From assembly GCF_002266465.3 (NCBI RefSeq), contig NZ_CP029427.2, forward strand, positions 3,350,501 through 3,414,500: a stretch of DNA of 64,000 bases, read 5' to 3'. Position numbers and translations under genes: made by a program. Of the stretch, positions 1 to 9,037 are shown in pieces (the stretch's first letter is position 1; every line of letters begins with the position of its first letter). The DNA comes from Bradyrhizobium symbiodeficiens. Its GTDB lineage: Bacteria > Pseudomonadota > Alphaproteobacteria > Rhizobiales > Xanthobacteraceae. Under the pieces are notes generated by a model. That model worked only from the letters and a program-made list of their open reading frames with translations. It was not told the DNA's origin and made no database searches.

Positions 1-176
1 CGATCACCGCGGCGCAGTTCCTGCAGCGCTTCGTCGACGGCACGCCCTGGGCCCATCTCGACATCGCCGGTACCGCCATGGGCGCGCCGAAGACCGACAT
101 CAACCAAAGCTGGGCAAGCGGCTATGGCGTCCGCCTGCTCGACCGCCTGGTCGTAGACCATTACGAACGCAAATGA
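1..176 (+). CDS. pepA: Leucyl aminopeptidase, C-terminal end (partial)
   Basis: Only the last 57 or so codons are present; the gene begins upstream of the window. The readable frame starts at base 3 and ends in TGA at 174-176. It carries the [12 protein letters not shown] segment typical of the catalytic domain of M17 (cytosol/leucyl) aminopeptidases, followed by the usual short C-terminal helix containing [11 protein letters not shown]. The family is a cytosolic, two-metal hexameric exopeptidase that removes N-terminal residues from peptides. holC follows 6 bases later, the same pepA-holC order known from E. coli, which supports both calls. Confidence 0.85.
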   Translation, partial: ITAAQFLQRFVDGTPWAHLDIAGTAMGAPKTDINQSWASGYGVRLLDRLVVDHYERK

Positions 177-182
177 CCCGAG

Positions 183-635
183 ATGACTGAAGTCCTGTTC
201 TATCATCTGCAAAACATGACGGTGGAGAACGTGTTGCCGCCGCTTCTCGAGAAATCGCTCGAGCGCGGCTGGCGCGTCGTGGTGCAGTCGACCTCGGAAG
301 AGCGCGCCGACGCGCTCGATGCGCACCTGTGGACCTATCGCGACGATTCATTCCTGCCGCATGCGACATGGCGCGTGAACGATGCTGCCGATCAGCCGGT
401 CGTGCTGGCAATCGAGGAGGGCAATCCCAACGGCGCCCATGTCCGATTCCTGGTCGACAACGCCGCCCTGCCGCAGGACGCGCAGGGCTATGCGCGCATG
501 GTGATGCTGTTCAACGGCGACGATCCGGATGCCCTCGCGCTCGCCCGCAGCGCGTGGACGGATTGCAAGGCGCGGGGATTTGATGTCACCTATTGGCAGG
601 CCGACGAGCGGGGCCGATGGCAGCGTCGGAATTAG
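183..635 (+). CDS. holC: DNA polymerase III subunit chi
   Basis: A 150-residue protein, the usual length for alphaproteobacterial chi. Chi is the clamp-loader accessory subunit that, with psi, links the replisome to SSB. The N-terminus (EVLFYHL) and the central stretch ending in ARMVMLFNGDD match the family pattern of alternating strands and helices. The start ATG at 183 lies just after the pepA stop, so the two are probably one transcript. No psi gene (holD) is visible nearby, which is normal in alphaproteobacteria. Confidence 0.85.
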   Translation: MTEVLFYHLQNMTVENVLPPLLEKSLERGWRVVVQSTSEERADALDAHLWTYRDDSFLPHATWRVNDAADQPVVLAIEEGNPNGAHVRFLVDNAALPQDAQGYARMVMLFNGDDPDALALARSAWTDCKARGFDVTYWQADERGRWQRRN

Positions 636-762
636 GGGGCCTTCGCAATTAATGATAATTTGCACTTTTCGGGCGATGCTGGCTTTTGTCACCTTCGTGC
701 CGCAAAGTGATGTTGGGACAATCGCTTAGGGCTGGTCCTTCACGCGGGGAATTTGGTTTATC

Positions 763-1293
763 GTGCGACATCAAAAGCTTCCCAGCTCGCTCATCGTTGC
801 GTTGGCTGCCGTCGGGCCTCTGGTTGCGGGCTGCTCCGGCGGGACCGACCTGCTCGCGTCCGCCAAGGACGCACAATGGTTCAACACGCCCAGCCGGCTG
901 TTCATCAAGAACATCTCGATCGAGTCGCCGCCGCTGACCCCCGACAAGCCGGTGGCCGCTGAGGATCTCGTCAGCGCCGACGGCGCCTGTCCCGGCATGA
1001 CGCCGCCTCCGGGACCGGCCGATGCCAATGCGTCGACGACGGCGCCGGCTCCGATGGGCGGCACGGTCGCGCTCGGCCACACCGAATGCGACGTGGTGCG
1101 CGGCATCGGCGCGCCGTCGAACGTCAATCTCTCCAATGATGGCGCCGGGCGGCGCGTCGCCGTGGTGACATGGACGACGGGCCCGCGAGCGGGCATCTAC
1201 ACCTTCACGGCGGGTCGCCTGTCGTCGATCGAAGGCAATCCTGATCCGCAGCCGGTGCCGAAGGCAGCCAAGCCGAAGAAGAAGCACGCGTAA
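763..1293 (+). CDS. Putative lipoprotein of unknown function
   Basis: A 176-residue protein with a short basic N-terminus, a hydrophobic segment and a lipobox (LVAGC) placing the acylated Cys at about residue 24, so it should be a lipid-anchored envelope protein. The start is a GTG at 763. The mature part is Pro/Ala-rich up to about residue 100, then a compact segment (GHTECDVVRGIG, VVTWTTGPRAGIYTF) resembles a small SmpA/OmlA-like fold. That resemblance is only an impression. The C-terminus is Lys-rich (PKKKHA). Function is not recognised. Confidence 0.7.
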   Translation: MRHQKLPSSLIVALAAVGPLVAGCSGGTDLLASAKDAQWFNTPSRLFIKNISIESPPLTPDKPVAAEDLVSADGACPGMTPPPGPADANASTTAPAPMGGTVALGHTECDVVRGIGAPSNVNLSNDGAGRRVAVVTWTTGPRAGIYTFTAGRLSSIEGNPDPQPVPKAAKPKKKHA

Positions 1294-1297
1294 CAAA

Positions 1298-1437
1298 ATG
1301 CCCGTGTCCCGGACGCGGCGCGGCATGAAATGACGCGACGCTGAGCCGGGACCCATGTTTCAGCGTGCAAGCTGCTCCTGGGTCCGGGCTCTGCGGCGCA
1401 TCGCCTTCGCGCTGCCCCCTTGGCCGGGGCACACGAG
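1298..1437. repeat. Interspersed palindromic repeat, copy 1
   Basis: This gap between convergent genes contains long imperfect inverted repeats. GAGCCGGGACCCA (1343-1355) is mirrored by TGGGTCCGGGCTC (1379-1391) with one mismatch, and the outer ends (GTGTCCCGG near 1304, CCGGGGCAC near 1426) are also roughly complementary. The same inner arms recur at 55368-55418, so both are copies of one dispersed element, a type common in Bradyrhizobium intergenic regions. It could also stop transcription from both flanking genes. Confidence 0.7.
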
Positions 1438-3303
1438 CTACCCAGCCGCTTCATCGAACTGCGTGCTCGCCTCCAGCCACTGCTCCTCCGCGCGCGCGAG
1501 TGCGTCGGCGGCATTGGCGCGGGCCTTCGACAATTGCGCGGCTTGTTTGGGATCGCGGGTAAAGATGTCGGGTAGCGACAGCGCGGTGTCGATCTTGGCG
1601 ATGATCGCGCCGACGCGCGCGATCTCGGCTTCGGCTTCGGTGATGCGCTTCTTCAGCGAGCCGCGATTGTCCGACCTGGCGCGCTGCGGCTTTTCGCTTG
1701 CGACGCTGCGCTCGCGCGGGGCGGGCTCGCCGTTGCGCGCGGACAGCACCAGGCGGCGGTATTCGTCGAGGTCGCCGTCGTAGTTCGTGACGGTGCGGTC
1801 GGCGACGATCCAGAGCTGGTCGGCGCAGGCCTCGATCAGATAGCGGTCGTGCGAGACCATGATGACGGCGCCGGGGAATTCGTTGATGGCCTCGGCAAGC
1901 GCTGCACGGCTGTCGATGTCGAGATGGTTGGTTGGCTCGTCCAGGATGATCATGTTGGGGCCGAAGAAGGTCGCAAGGCCGAGCAGCAGCCGCGCCTTCT
2001 CGCCGCCGGACAATTTGCTGACCTTGGTGTCGGCCGCCTTGCCGGAAAAACCGATCGCACCGGCGCGGGCCCGGACCTTGGCCTCGGGCGCATCGCCACC
2101 CATCAGCTTGCGGACGTGGTCGTAGGCGGAGCCGTCTTCGTTCAATTCGTCGAGCTGATGCTGCGCGAAATAGGCGATCGACAGCTTGTCAGCACGCGTC
2201 ACCTTGCCGGAGAACGGCGCGAGGCGGCCTGCGAGCAGTTTGACGAGTGTCGACTTGCCGTTGCCGTTGGAGCCGAGCAGGGCGATGCGGTCGTCATTGT
2301 CGATGCGCAAGGTGACGCGATTGAGCACGGCGTTAGCCGGATCGTAGCCGACCGAAACGTTGTCGACCGCGATGATCGGCGGTGACAAAATCTTCTCCGG
2401 TGCGGGAAAGCTGATCTCGCGCACGTCCTGGGTGACCAGCGCCGTGATCGGCTTCAGCCGCTCCAGCATTTTGACGCGGGACTGGGCCTGGCGGGCTTTG
2501 GAGGCCTTGGCCTTGAAGCGGTCGACGAAGGCTTGCAGGCGGGCGCGCTCGGCCTCCTGGCGCTTGACCGCCTTGGCATCGAGCATCTCGCGCATGGCGC
2601 GCTGCTCCTCGAACGAGGAGTAGGTGCCCTTGTAGAGCGTGAGCTTGCCGCGCTCCAGATGCAGGATCTGGTCGACCGAGCTTTCGAGCAGATCGCGGTC
2701 ATGGCTGATCACGATCACCGTGCGCGGATAGTGCGCGAGATGATCCTCCAGCCACAGCGTGCCCTCGAGATCGAGATAGTTGGTGGGCTCGTCGAGCAGC
2801 AACAGGTCGGGGGCGGCGAATAGCGTGGCGGCGAGCGCGACGCGCATGCGCCAGCCGCCGGAAAATTCGGCGCAGGGACGGAGCTGGTCGGTGGCGGAGA
2901 AGCCGAGGCCGGACAGGATCGCCGCGGCACGGCTCGGCGCCGAATGCGCGTCGATGTCGACCAGCCGGGTCTGGATCTCGGCGATGCGGTGCGGATCGGT
3001 CGCGCCTTCGGCTTCAGTGAGCAGAGCCTCGCGTTCGAGGTCGGCCTTGAGCACGACGGAGATCAGGCTTTCGGGTCCGTTCGGGGCTTCTTGGGCGAGG
3101 CTGCCGACGCTCCAGCGCGGCGGCAGGCTCACCGAGCCGTGCTCGGCCGCGAGCTCGCCGCGGATCACCTTGAACAGCGTCGACTTGCCGGTGCCGTTGC
3201 GTCCGACCAGACCCACGCGCGATCCCGGCGTGATCTGCACGGAACTCTGGTCAATCAGAAGGCGTCCGGCGAGGCGGATGGAGAGGTCGGTGATCCCAAG
3301 CAT
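1438..3303 (-). CDS. ABC-F family ATP-binding protein (Uup/YheS type)
   Basis: A 621-residue soluble protein with two ABC ATPase domains and no membrane segment, the ABC-F architecture. Domain 1 has Walker A GRNGTGKST near residue 35, a signature beginning FSGGW and Walker B LLLLDEPTNYLD. Domain 2 has GSNGNGKST, the signature LSGGEKAR and IILDEPTNHLD. The linker between them is basic and helical, and the C-terminus (about 540-621) is an Ala/Glu-rich coiled coil as in Uup/YheS. Family members act on the ribosome in translation or antibiotic protection; which subfamily this is cannot be settled by eye. Confidence 0.9.
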   Translation of the reverse strand: MLGITDLSIRLAGRLLIDQSSVQITPGSRVGLVGRNGTGKSTLFKVIRGELAAEHGSVSLPPRWSVGSLAQEAPNGPESLISVVLKADLEREALLTEAEGATDPHRIAEIQTRLVDIDAHSAPSRAAAILSGLGFSATDQLRPCAEFSGGWRMRVALAATLFAAPDLLLLDEPTNYLDLEGTLWLEDHLAHYPRTVIVISHDRDLLESSVDQILHLERGKLTLYKGTYSSFEEQRAMREMLDAKAVKRQEAERARLQAFVDRFKAKASKARQAQSRVKMLERLKPITALVTQDVREISFPAPEKILSPPIIAVDNVSVGYDPANAVLNRVTLRIDNDDRIALLGSNGNGKSTLVKLLAGRLAPFSGKVTRADKLSIAYFAQHQLDELNEDGSAYDHVRKLMGGDAPEAKVRARAGAIGFSGKAADTKVSKLSGGEKARLLLGLATFFGPNMIILDEPTNHLDIDSRAALAEAINEFPGAVIMVSHDRYLIEACADQLWIVADRTVTNYDGDLDEYRRLVLSARNGEPAPRERSVASEKPQRARSDNRGSLKKRITEAEAEIARVGAIIAKIDTALSLPDIFTRDPKQAAQLSKARANAADALARAEEQWLEASTQFDEAAG

Positions 3304-3355
3304 GCGGCCTTGTCACCGCAAGGCGCGTCGAACGCAACCCGTTTTTCGCACCAGC

Positions 3356-3529
3356 TCAATGCTGGTCGCGGTCGCGCTGTCTCAGCTCGTTCATGAGCTG
3401 TTCGAGATGGGTCGGGAGCTGGGTTTCGGGACGCAGGCGCTGCTGGAGCCGTTCGCCCACGGCATCGCGAATCGAGCGACTGGTGCGGCCGTCGATCTGT
3501 TCGCTGTCATTGGCAAAAAGGGCGGCCAT
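3356..3529 (-). CDS. Small conserved-looking protein, unknown
   Basis: A 57-residue ORF starting at ATG 3527-3529 with a GGAACC-type site about 10 bases upstream. The sequence is helical and charged, with a segment running from IRDAVGERLQQ to LPTHLEQLMNELRQRD. It lies downstream of no obvious partner, on the same strand as the ABC-F gene. The G..L..(about 10)..LP..L..L..L spacing faintly recalls the NepR anti-sigma family, but is two residues short, so I do not assign it. Confidence 0.5.
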   Translation of the reverse strand: MAALFANDSEQIDGRTSRSIRDAVGERLQQRLRPETQLPTHLEQLMNELRQRDRDQH

Positions 3530-3665
3530 CGCGTTAGGTTCCGTGTGCTCAAAGTAAAGACACGGTACCAAGTCATTGACCCCCAAAATGGTTTCGCCGC
3601 TTTTGGGCAATGCCGGCATTCTCGTCAAAATTGCATGATTCCCGGCATGTCCGCCCAAAATGCGA

Positions 3666-3692
3666 AGCCCCGGCGGGGGGATCGCCGGGGCT
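3666..3692 (-). terminator. Probable rho-independent terminator
   Basis: Perfect 10-bp inverted arms AGCCCCGGCG and CGCCGGGGCT separate a 7-base loop. On the minus strand they are followed by a modest T-rich stretch (TTCGCATTTT). It sits about 65 bases after the stop of the small secreted gene that ends at 3756. Confidence 0.55.
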
Positions 3693-3755
3693 CCTCTAGG
3701 AAGGTACCTGTGGGGGCGCAGATACCTGTCGGTCTTCAGGAAGGTGCTGTCGGGC

Positions 3756-4010
3756 TCAGTAGCAGCGGTTGACCATCCGCCAGCGGGGTCCCCAGGGGGT
3801 CGGGACCAGCCGGCGCACATAACAGCCGCCATAACCGTAGGAGACGGGGGCATAGAAGCGCGGTCCGCCCCAACGGTGGCCGCCGTGCCAGCCGCCACCG
3901 CCATGCCAACCCGGGCCGCCGCCATGCCAGTGCGCTGAAGCCGAGGTCGGCGCCAGCGCGGCACCCAGCGCAACCGCGGCCACAGCGGCAAGCGAAAGTT
4001 TCCTCAACAT
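3756..4010 (-). CDS. Small secreted Gly/His-rich protein
   Basis: An 84-residue protein with a clear signal peptide (MLRKLSLAAVAAVALG, likely cleaved after SASA, near residue 26). The mature part has WHGGGPGWHGGGGW-type Gly/His/Trp repeats, then a Tyr/Arg-rich tail with two Cys (GGCYVRR and the final NRCY) that could form a disulfide. A good ribosome site (GGAGATC) lies 4-10 bases before ATG. Such short proteins are frequent in Bradyrhizobium; the His clusters could bind metal, which is inference only. Confidence 0.7.
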   Translation of the reverse strand: MLRKLSLAAVAAVALGAALAPTSASAHWHGGGPGWHGGGGWHGGHRWGGPRFYAPVSYGYGGCYVRRLVPTPWGPRWRMVNRCY

Positions 4011-4323
4011 GGTGATCTCCTCAAAACTGCCGGCGCGGGGCTATCGCGTCCGATGGAAAGGCCTCCGAAACGGTCCGCCCGGTGATCGGACTTCGGTTTC
4101 GATGCGGCCAACCCTACGCCGGCGAGGCTGAACCGAATCCTGACGGAGCCTTCAGATTGGGTTCATCTGGGTGAAATTGTCGTAATCCATGTTGAACCGC
4201 ACCCTCCGGTCCTGCGGCGAAGCGCCTGTGACGTCACTCGGGCGGTCGCTTGCCGGATGACAAAGGCGCCGATATAAGCCCGGCAACTCGACAATCACCG
4301 CTTTTCTTCCCAAGGACAAGATT
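4011..4323. other. Intergenic region between divergent genes
   Basis: This 313-base non-coding stretch separates the leftward secreted-protein gene from ndk. It contains the ndk promoter (4250-4278) and a perfect 10-bp palindrome GTGACGTCAC at 4228-4237, just upstream of the -35, which could be an operator. No ORF in it looks real. Confidence 0.5.
4250..4278 (+). promoter_or_regulatory. Sigma-70 type promoter for ndk
   Basis: TTGCCG (4250-4255), a 17-base spacer and TATAAG (4273-4278) form a near-consensus housekeeping promoter. Transcription would start near 4285, leaving a leader of about 40 bases before the ndk ATG. Confidence 0.6.
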
Positions 4324-4746
4324 ATGGCCATCGAACGCACTTTCTCGATCATCAAGCCCGACGCGACCGCCCGTAACCTGACCGGCGCCGTCAACGCCGT
4401 GATCGAAAAGGCGGGCCTGCGCATCGTCGCGCAGAAGCGCATCCGCATGACCAAGGAACAGGCCGAGACCTTCTATGCCGTCCACAAGGCGCGGCCGTTC
4501 TTCGGCGAGCTCGTCGAGTTCATGACCTCGGGCCCCGTGGTCGTGCAGGTGCTGGAAGGCGAGAACGCCGTCGCCAAGTATCGCGACGCGATGGGCGCGA
4601 CCGACCCGTCCAAGGCTGCCGACGGCACCATCCGCAAGCTCTACGCCAAGTCGATCGGCGAGAATTCCGCCCACGGCTCGGATGCGCCGGAGACCGCCGC
4701 GATCGAGATCGCGCAGTTCTTCTCGGGCAACGAGATCGTCGGCTGA
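4324..4746 (+). CDS. ndk: Nucleoside diphosphate kinase
   Basis: A 140-residue protein of exactly the family length. It begins with [11 protein letters not shown], the family N-terminal signature, and carries the active-site block [12 protein letters not shown], whose His is phosphorylated during transfer of the gamma-phosphate from NTPs to NDPs. The short leader contains AAGGACAAG before ATG. It is cytosolic and keeps nucleotide triphosphate pools balanced. Its own promoter is visible upstream, so it is probably monocistronic or lightly read through into the TerC gene 41 bases downstream. Confidence 0.95.
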   Translation: MAIERTFSIIKPDATARNLTGAVNAVIEKAGLRIVAQKRIRMTKEQAETFYAVHKARPFFGELVEFMTSGPVVVQVLEGENAVAKYRDAMGATDPSKAADGTIRKLYAKSIGENSAHGSDAPETAAIEIAQFFSGNEIVG

Positions 4747-4787
4747 TCCATCAGCCGTAATTTAAAGACCGGGCGAAAGGACCTATT

Positions 4788-5648
4788 GTGAACTGGCTCT
4801 GGCAGATCTTCGATCCCGCCACGATCGGGGCATTCTTCACCCAGTTTCGCAACGAGATGGCCGAGCCGACCTTCTGGATTGCGGTCGGCAAGATCATCTG
4901 GATCAACATCCTCTTGTCCGGTGACAACGCGCTGGTGATCGCGCTCGCCTGCCGCGGCCTGTCGCCGCGACACCGCCTGTGGGGCATGATCTTCGGTGCT
5001 GGCGCCGCGGTGCTGCTGCGGATCATCTTCACCGGCATCGTCGCGACCTTGATGGAGCTGCCGTACCTCAAGCTGATCGGCGGTCTCGCGCTGATCGTGA
5101 TCGCGGCCAAGCTGCTGGTGCCGGAACACGAAGACGACGACGACGTCGATGCTGCCTCGCATCTCTGGCAGGCCGTGCAGATCGTCGTGGTCGCCGACAT
5201 CGTCATGTCGCTCGACAACGTCATTGCGGTCGCCGCGGCCGCCAATGGCAGCGTGCCGCTGCTGATCCTCGGCCTTGCCATCAGCGTGCCGCTGATCGTG
5301 GCCGGCGCGGCGCTGATCATGGCGCTGCTCGAAAAGCTGCCGGTGCTGGTCTGGGCCGGTGCGGCGCTGCTCGGCTGGATCGCCGGCGAGGTGATCGCGA
5401 CCGATCCGGGCGTTGCGCCCAAGCTGCACACGCTGTTCGAAGGTTCGTTCGGCGCCTCGCTCGACGGCATGCTCGGTGCCTTGCGCATCCCGCCGCAGTT
5501 CGGCCATGGCGGTGCCGGCGGCGAATATTTCTGCGCGGCGCTCGGCGTCGTCGTCGTGCTGGTGGTCGGCAGCATCTGGCGCCGGCGCAAACTGACCTCT
5601 GCCGCACTGGCATCGTCGGAGCGGCACGCCCGGGCGTCGGCAGAGTAG
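4788..5648 (+). CDS. TerC family integral membrane protein (YjbE type)
   Basis: A 286-residue polytopic membrane protein starting at GTG 4788, preceded by CGAAAGGACC. It contains the two TerC signature repeats, LSGDNALVIALACRGL (around 43-58) and MSLDNVIAVAAAANG (around 140-155), each with the conserved acidic residue within a membrane helix. A short acidic loop (EHEDDDDVD) lies between the two halves. TerC proteins are linked to tellurite resistance and to Mn2+/Ca2+ export into or loading of exported proteins. The substrate here is not determinable. The C-terminus ends in a basic cytosolic tail. Confidence 0.85.
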   Translation: MNWLWQIFDPATIGAFFTQFRNEMAEPTFWIAVGKIIWINILLSGDNALVIALACRGLSPRHRLWGMIFGAGAAVLLRIIFTGIVATLMELPYLKLIGGLALIVIAAKLLVPEHEDDDDVDAASHLWQAVQIVVVADIVMSLDNVIAVAAAANGSVPLLILGLAISVPLIVAGAALIMALLEKLPVLVWAGAALLGWIAGEVIATDPGVAPKLHTLFEGSFGASLDGMLGALRIPPQFGHGGAGGEYFCAALGVVVVLVVGSIWRRRKLTSAALASSERHARASAE

Positions 5649-5654
5649 GGCCGC

Positions 5655-5966
5655 TCAGTCGATCGTGCCGAGCTCCGTCACGGGGATCGTCCAGTAGACC
5701 AGCTTGGTTCCGGCGAACGAGAGCCGCAGGCGGTCGAGCAAGCGGCCGGCATCGCTGCTCGCCAGGATCACCTGCACGACTGCCTGATCGGCATGGCCCT
5801 TCACGCGTTCGGCGGCCGTATGCAAGCGGACCTCAGTGCCGTGACCCGCTCCGTGCGATGCCGTGAATCCCGAAACCAGGTCGCTCTGCTCGGTGAGATA
5901 GTCGAACACCTCCTCGCGGAGGCGATGCGGCACGATCAGCGTGAGACAGACGGGGTGCTCGGTCAT
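5655..5966 (-). CDS. DUF3240 family protein of the metal efflux operon
   Basis: A 103-residue soluble protein (CLTLIVPHRLREEVFDYL at the start) matching the DUF3240 pattern, a ferredoxin-like, PII-like small fold repeatedly found next to CzcA/CusA pumps. Its start overlaps the stop of the RND pump by 4 bases (ATGA), so translation is coupled and it belongs to the same transcript. A role in sensing metal or gating the pump has been supposed for the family, but nothing here shows it. Confidence 0.75.
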   Translation of the reverse strand: MTEHPVCLTLIVPHRLREEVFDYLTEQSDLVSGFTASHGAGHGTEVRLHTAAERVKGHADQAVVQVILASSDAGRLLDRLRLSFAGTKLVYWTIPVTELGTID

Positions 5967-8900
5967 TTCGTCACCTTCGACGTCCCGCCATAGCGGCGAT
6001 ACAGGATCGGCAGGAGAATTAGGGTGAGCAGGGTGGAGGACAGCAGTCCCCCGATCACGACGATGGCGAGCGGCCGCTGCACCTCGGATCCCGGCCCTGT
6101 GGCGAACAGCAGCGGGATCAAGCCCAGCGCCGTGATGCTCGCGGTCATCAGCACGGGGCGAAGCCTGCGCATGGCGCCTTCGACGACGATGCGATCCTCG
6201 GGAAGGCCGTGCGCGCGGAGCTGATTGAAGTAGGAGACCAGCACAACGCCGTTGAGCACGGCGATGCCGAGCAACGCGATAAATCCGACCGAGGCCGGCA
6301 CCGACAGATACTCGCCCGTCACGACCAGCGCGAACACGCCGCCGATCAGCGCGAAGGGAATGTTGACCAGCACCAGCAGCGCCTGCCTGATGGCCCCGAA
6401 GGTGGTGAACAGCAGCACGAAGATCAGGCCGATCGCGACGGGGACCACGACGGACAGGCGCGCGGCGGCGCGTTGCTGATTCTCGAACTGTCCGCCCCAG
6501 GTCAGCCGGTAGCCGCTCGGCAGCGGCAGTTCGGTCGCCACCTTTTGTTGGGCGGCTTCGACGAAGCCGACCATGTCGCGGCCGCGGACGTTGGCCCGCA
6601 CCACGCTCATGCGGGCGCCGTCCTCGCGGTCGATCTTCACCGGGCCATCCACGCGCTGGATGCGGGCGACCTGCGACAGCGCGACATGCCGCCCGGACGC
6701 CAGCGTCAGCGGCAGGCTCGCCAGCAATGTCGGCGCCTCCCGCGTCGTCTCGCTGCCCCGGACCAGGATCGGCGTACGGCGTCCTTCCTCGAGCGCGGTC
6801 CCGATGATGCGACCCTCGATCTGGGTCCGCAGCGAGGCGACGATGGAATCCACGCTCAGGCCGAGGCGGCCGGCCTCCAGGCGATTGACCGCAACCGTGT
6901 AATATTGAGCGCCTTCGTTCAGCGTGGTGTAAACGTCCTCGGCACCGTCGATACTGGACAGGATCGCCGACAGCTTTGCCGCGGTCTCGTTCAGCCGGGC
7001 GATGTCGGGGCCGAAGATCTTGACGGCGACGTCGCCGCGCACGCCGCTGATCATCTCCTGGACGCGCATGTCGATGGGCTGGGTGAAGCTGAGCGAGATG
7101 CCGGGAAAGCCGGCGAGGACCTCGCGAAGCTTCTGCAGCAGGGCCTCGCGATTGTCGGTCGCACGCTCGGCGGCCGGCTTGAGCACCAGGAACGTGTCGG
7201 TCTGGTTGGGGCCCATGGGATCGAGGCCGAGCTCGTCCGACCCGGTCCGGGCGACGATGCCGGCAATATCAGGCACGGCCAGCAGGGCGGTCTGCAGCCT
7301 TGTATTCATCGCAAGCGACTCGTCGAGATTGACCGAGGGCAGCGTCTCGACGCTGACGATGACGTCGCCTTCGTCCATCGTCGGCATGAAGGTCTTGCCG
7401 AGCTGGGTATAGGCGAAGCCTGCCGCAACGAGGCCGATCAGCGCCGCGGCCATCACCTTGCGTTCGTTGTCGAGGGCCCAGTGCAATGCCGGCGCGTAGA
7501 CCCGTTGTGCCGCACGCACCAGCAGGGGATCGCGATGCGAGGCGGATTTGAGCACGAAGGAGATCGCGACCGGGATCACGGTGAGCGCCAGCAGCAGCGA
7601 GGCGGCCAGCGCGAAGATGATGGCGAGCGCGACCGGGATGAACAGCTTGCCCTCCAGCCCCTGCAGCGTCAGCAGCGGGACGAACACGATGATGATGATG
7701 AGCACACCCGAGGCGACCGGCTCCAGGACTTCGCAGACCGAACGGTAAACCAGGTGGATCAGCGGCGCGGCTTTGCCCGGCTCGTGCTTGGCGAGATTGC
7801 CGACGATGTTCTCGACCACGACGACCAGCGCGTCGATCAGCATGCCGATCGCGATCGCAAGTCCGCCGAGGCTCATCAGGTTGGCCGACATGCCCACCAG
7901 GCGCATGATGATCAACGCCATCACGATGGCGAGCGGCAGGCTGAGCGCGATCACCAGCGATGCGCGCCAGTTGCCGAGAAAGAGCAGCAGGAGAACGATG
8001 ACCAGGACGGTGGCCTCGCCGAGGGCCCGCACCACGGTGCCGACGGCGCGGTTGACCAGGCGGCTGCGGTCGTAGAACACGTTGAGCGACACGCTCTTCG
8101 GCAACGAAGGTTGCAGCTCCGCGAGTCGGGCACGCACGTCGCGGATGAGCTGACCCGCGTTGGCGCCGCGCAAGCCGAGAACCAATCCCTCGACGGTTTC
8201 GCCGCGGCCGTCCGCCGTGACCGCGCCATAGCGCGTCAGCGTGCCGACTTTGACGCTTGCGACGTCGTTGACCAGGATCGGCACGCCCTCGCGGGTGTCG
8301 ACGACGATAGCCTTGATGTCCTCGATCGAACGGATGCTGCCTTCGATCCGGACCAGGGCGCTGTCTTCGCCCTGGTTGACCCGTCCGGCGCCGTCGTTGC
8401 GGCTGTTGGCCTCGATGGCCCGGCGAAACACGTCGTAGGAAATGCCGCGCGCGGCCAGCGCATCGTTGCGCGGCACGATCTCGAAGGCGCGGACATAGCC
8501 GCCGAGCGCATTGACGTCAGCAACGCCGGGGACCGTCCGCAGGGCGGGGCGGATCACCCAGTCGAGCAGGGTCCGGCGCTCGGCAAGCGAAAGCTCGGGA
8601 CTGTCGATCGTGAACATGAACATCTCGCCGAGCGGGCTCGTGATCGGCGCAAGCCCGCCGGTCACGCCTTCGGGGAAATCGCGCGAGATGTTCGACAGAC
8701 GCTCCGAGACCTGGTTGCGCGCCCAGTAGATGTCGGTGCCGTCCTCGAAATCGACGGTGATGTCGGCCAGCGCGTATTTCGTGGTCGAACGAAGCACCTT
8801 CTTGTTCGGTAATCCGAGCAGCTCGAGCTCGACGGGGACGGTGATGCGCTGCTCGACCTCTTCAGGGGTGAGGCCCGCCGCCTTCATGATGACCTTGACC

Positions 8901-9037
8901 TGAACCGGCGAGACGTCGGGAAAGGCGTCGATCGGCAGGCCGGGCAGGAGGACGGCGCCGGCGCCCATCACCAGCAGCACACTCAGCAGAACGAACAGTC
9001 GCTGCGACAGCGCGAACGCAACCAGGCGCCGGAGCAT
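5963..9037 (-). CDS. Heavy-metal RND efflux pump, CzcA/CusA family
   Basis: A 1024-residue inner-membrane proton/metal antiporter of the HME-RND class. It begins with a short cytosolic end and TM1, then the family segment GLTPEEVEQRITVPVELELLGLP. The TM4 stretch reads AIAIGMLIDALVVVVEN, with the Asp used in proton relay; by memory it resembles CusA-type (HME4) pumps more than CzcA. Two large periplasmic loops and 12 predicted TM helices are in the usual places. It follows the adaptor gene without a gap. The metal is unknown; no outer-membrane factor gene lies next to it, so it must borrow one encoded elsewhere. Confidence 0.9.
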   Translation of the reverse strand: MLRRLVAFALSQRLFVLLSVLLVMGAGAVLLPGLPIDAFPDVSPVQVKVIMKAAGLTPEEVEQRITVPVELELLGLPNKKVLRSTTKYALADITVDFEDGTDIYWARNQVSERLSNISRDFPEGVTGGLAPITSPLGEMFMFTIDSPELSLAERRTLLDWVIRPALRTVPGVADVNALGGYVRAFEIVPRNDALAARGISYDVFRRAIEANSRNDGAGRVNQGEDSALVRIEGSIRSIEDIKAIVVDTREGVPILVNDVASVKVGTLTRYGAVTADGRGETVEGLVLGLRGANAGQLIRDVRARLAELQPSLPKSVSLNVFYDRSRLVNRAVGTVVRALGEATVLVIVLLLLFLGNWRASLVIALSLPLAIVMALIIMRLVGMSANLMSLGGLAIAIGMLIDALVVVVENIVGNLAKHEPGKAAPLIHLVYRSVCEVLEPVASGVLIIIIVFVPLLTLQGLEGKLFIPVALAIIFALAASLLLALTVIPVAISFVLKSASHRDPLLVRAAQRVYAPALHWALDNERKVMAAALIGLVAAGFAYTQLGKTFMPTMDEGDVIVSVETLPSVNLDESLAMNTRLQTALLAVPDIAGIVARTGSDELGLDPMGPNQTDTFLVLKPAAERATDNREALLQKLREVLAGFPGISLSFTQPIDMRVQEMISGVRGDVAVKIFGPDIARLNETAAKLSAILSSIDGAEDVYTTLNEGAQYYTVAVNRLEAGRLGLSVDSIVASLRTQIEGRIIGTALEEGRRTPILVRGSETTREAPTLLASLPLTLASGRHVALSQVARIQRVDGPVKIDREDGARMSVVRANVRGRDMVGFVEAAQQKVATELPLPSGYRLTWGGQFENQQRAAARLSVVVPVAIGLIFVLLFTTFGAIRQALLVLVNIPFALIGGVFALVVTGEYLSVPASVGFIALLGIAVLNGVVLVSYFNQLRAHGLPEDRIVVEGAMRRLRPVLMTASITALGLIPLLFATGPGSEVQRPLAIVVIGGLLSSTLLTLILLPILYRRYGGTSKVTK

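Noticed and set aside
3356..3529. NepR anti-sigma factor
   Set aside because: Only a loose helix pattern matches, with wrong spacing, and no ecfG/phyR genes are nearby.
6209..8812. An 867-codon open frame antisense to the RND pump gene
   Set aside because: It is Asp/His/Arg/Gln-rich with no domain, and is explained by the G/C-biased third positions of the pump gene on the other strand.
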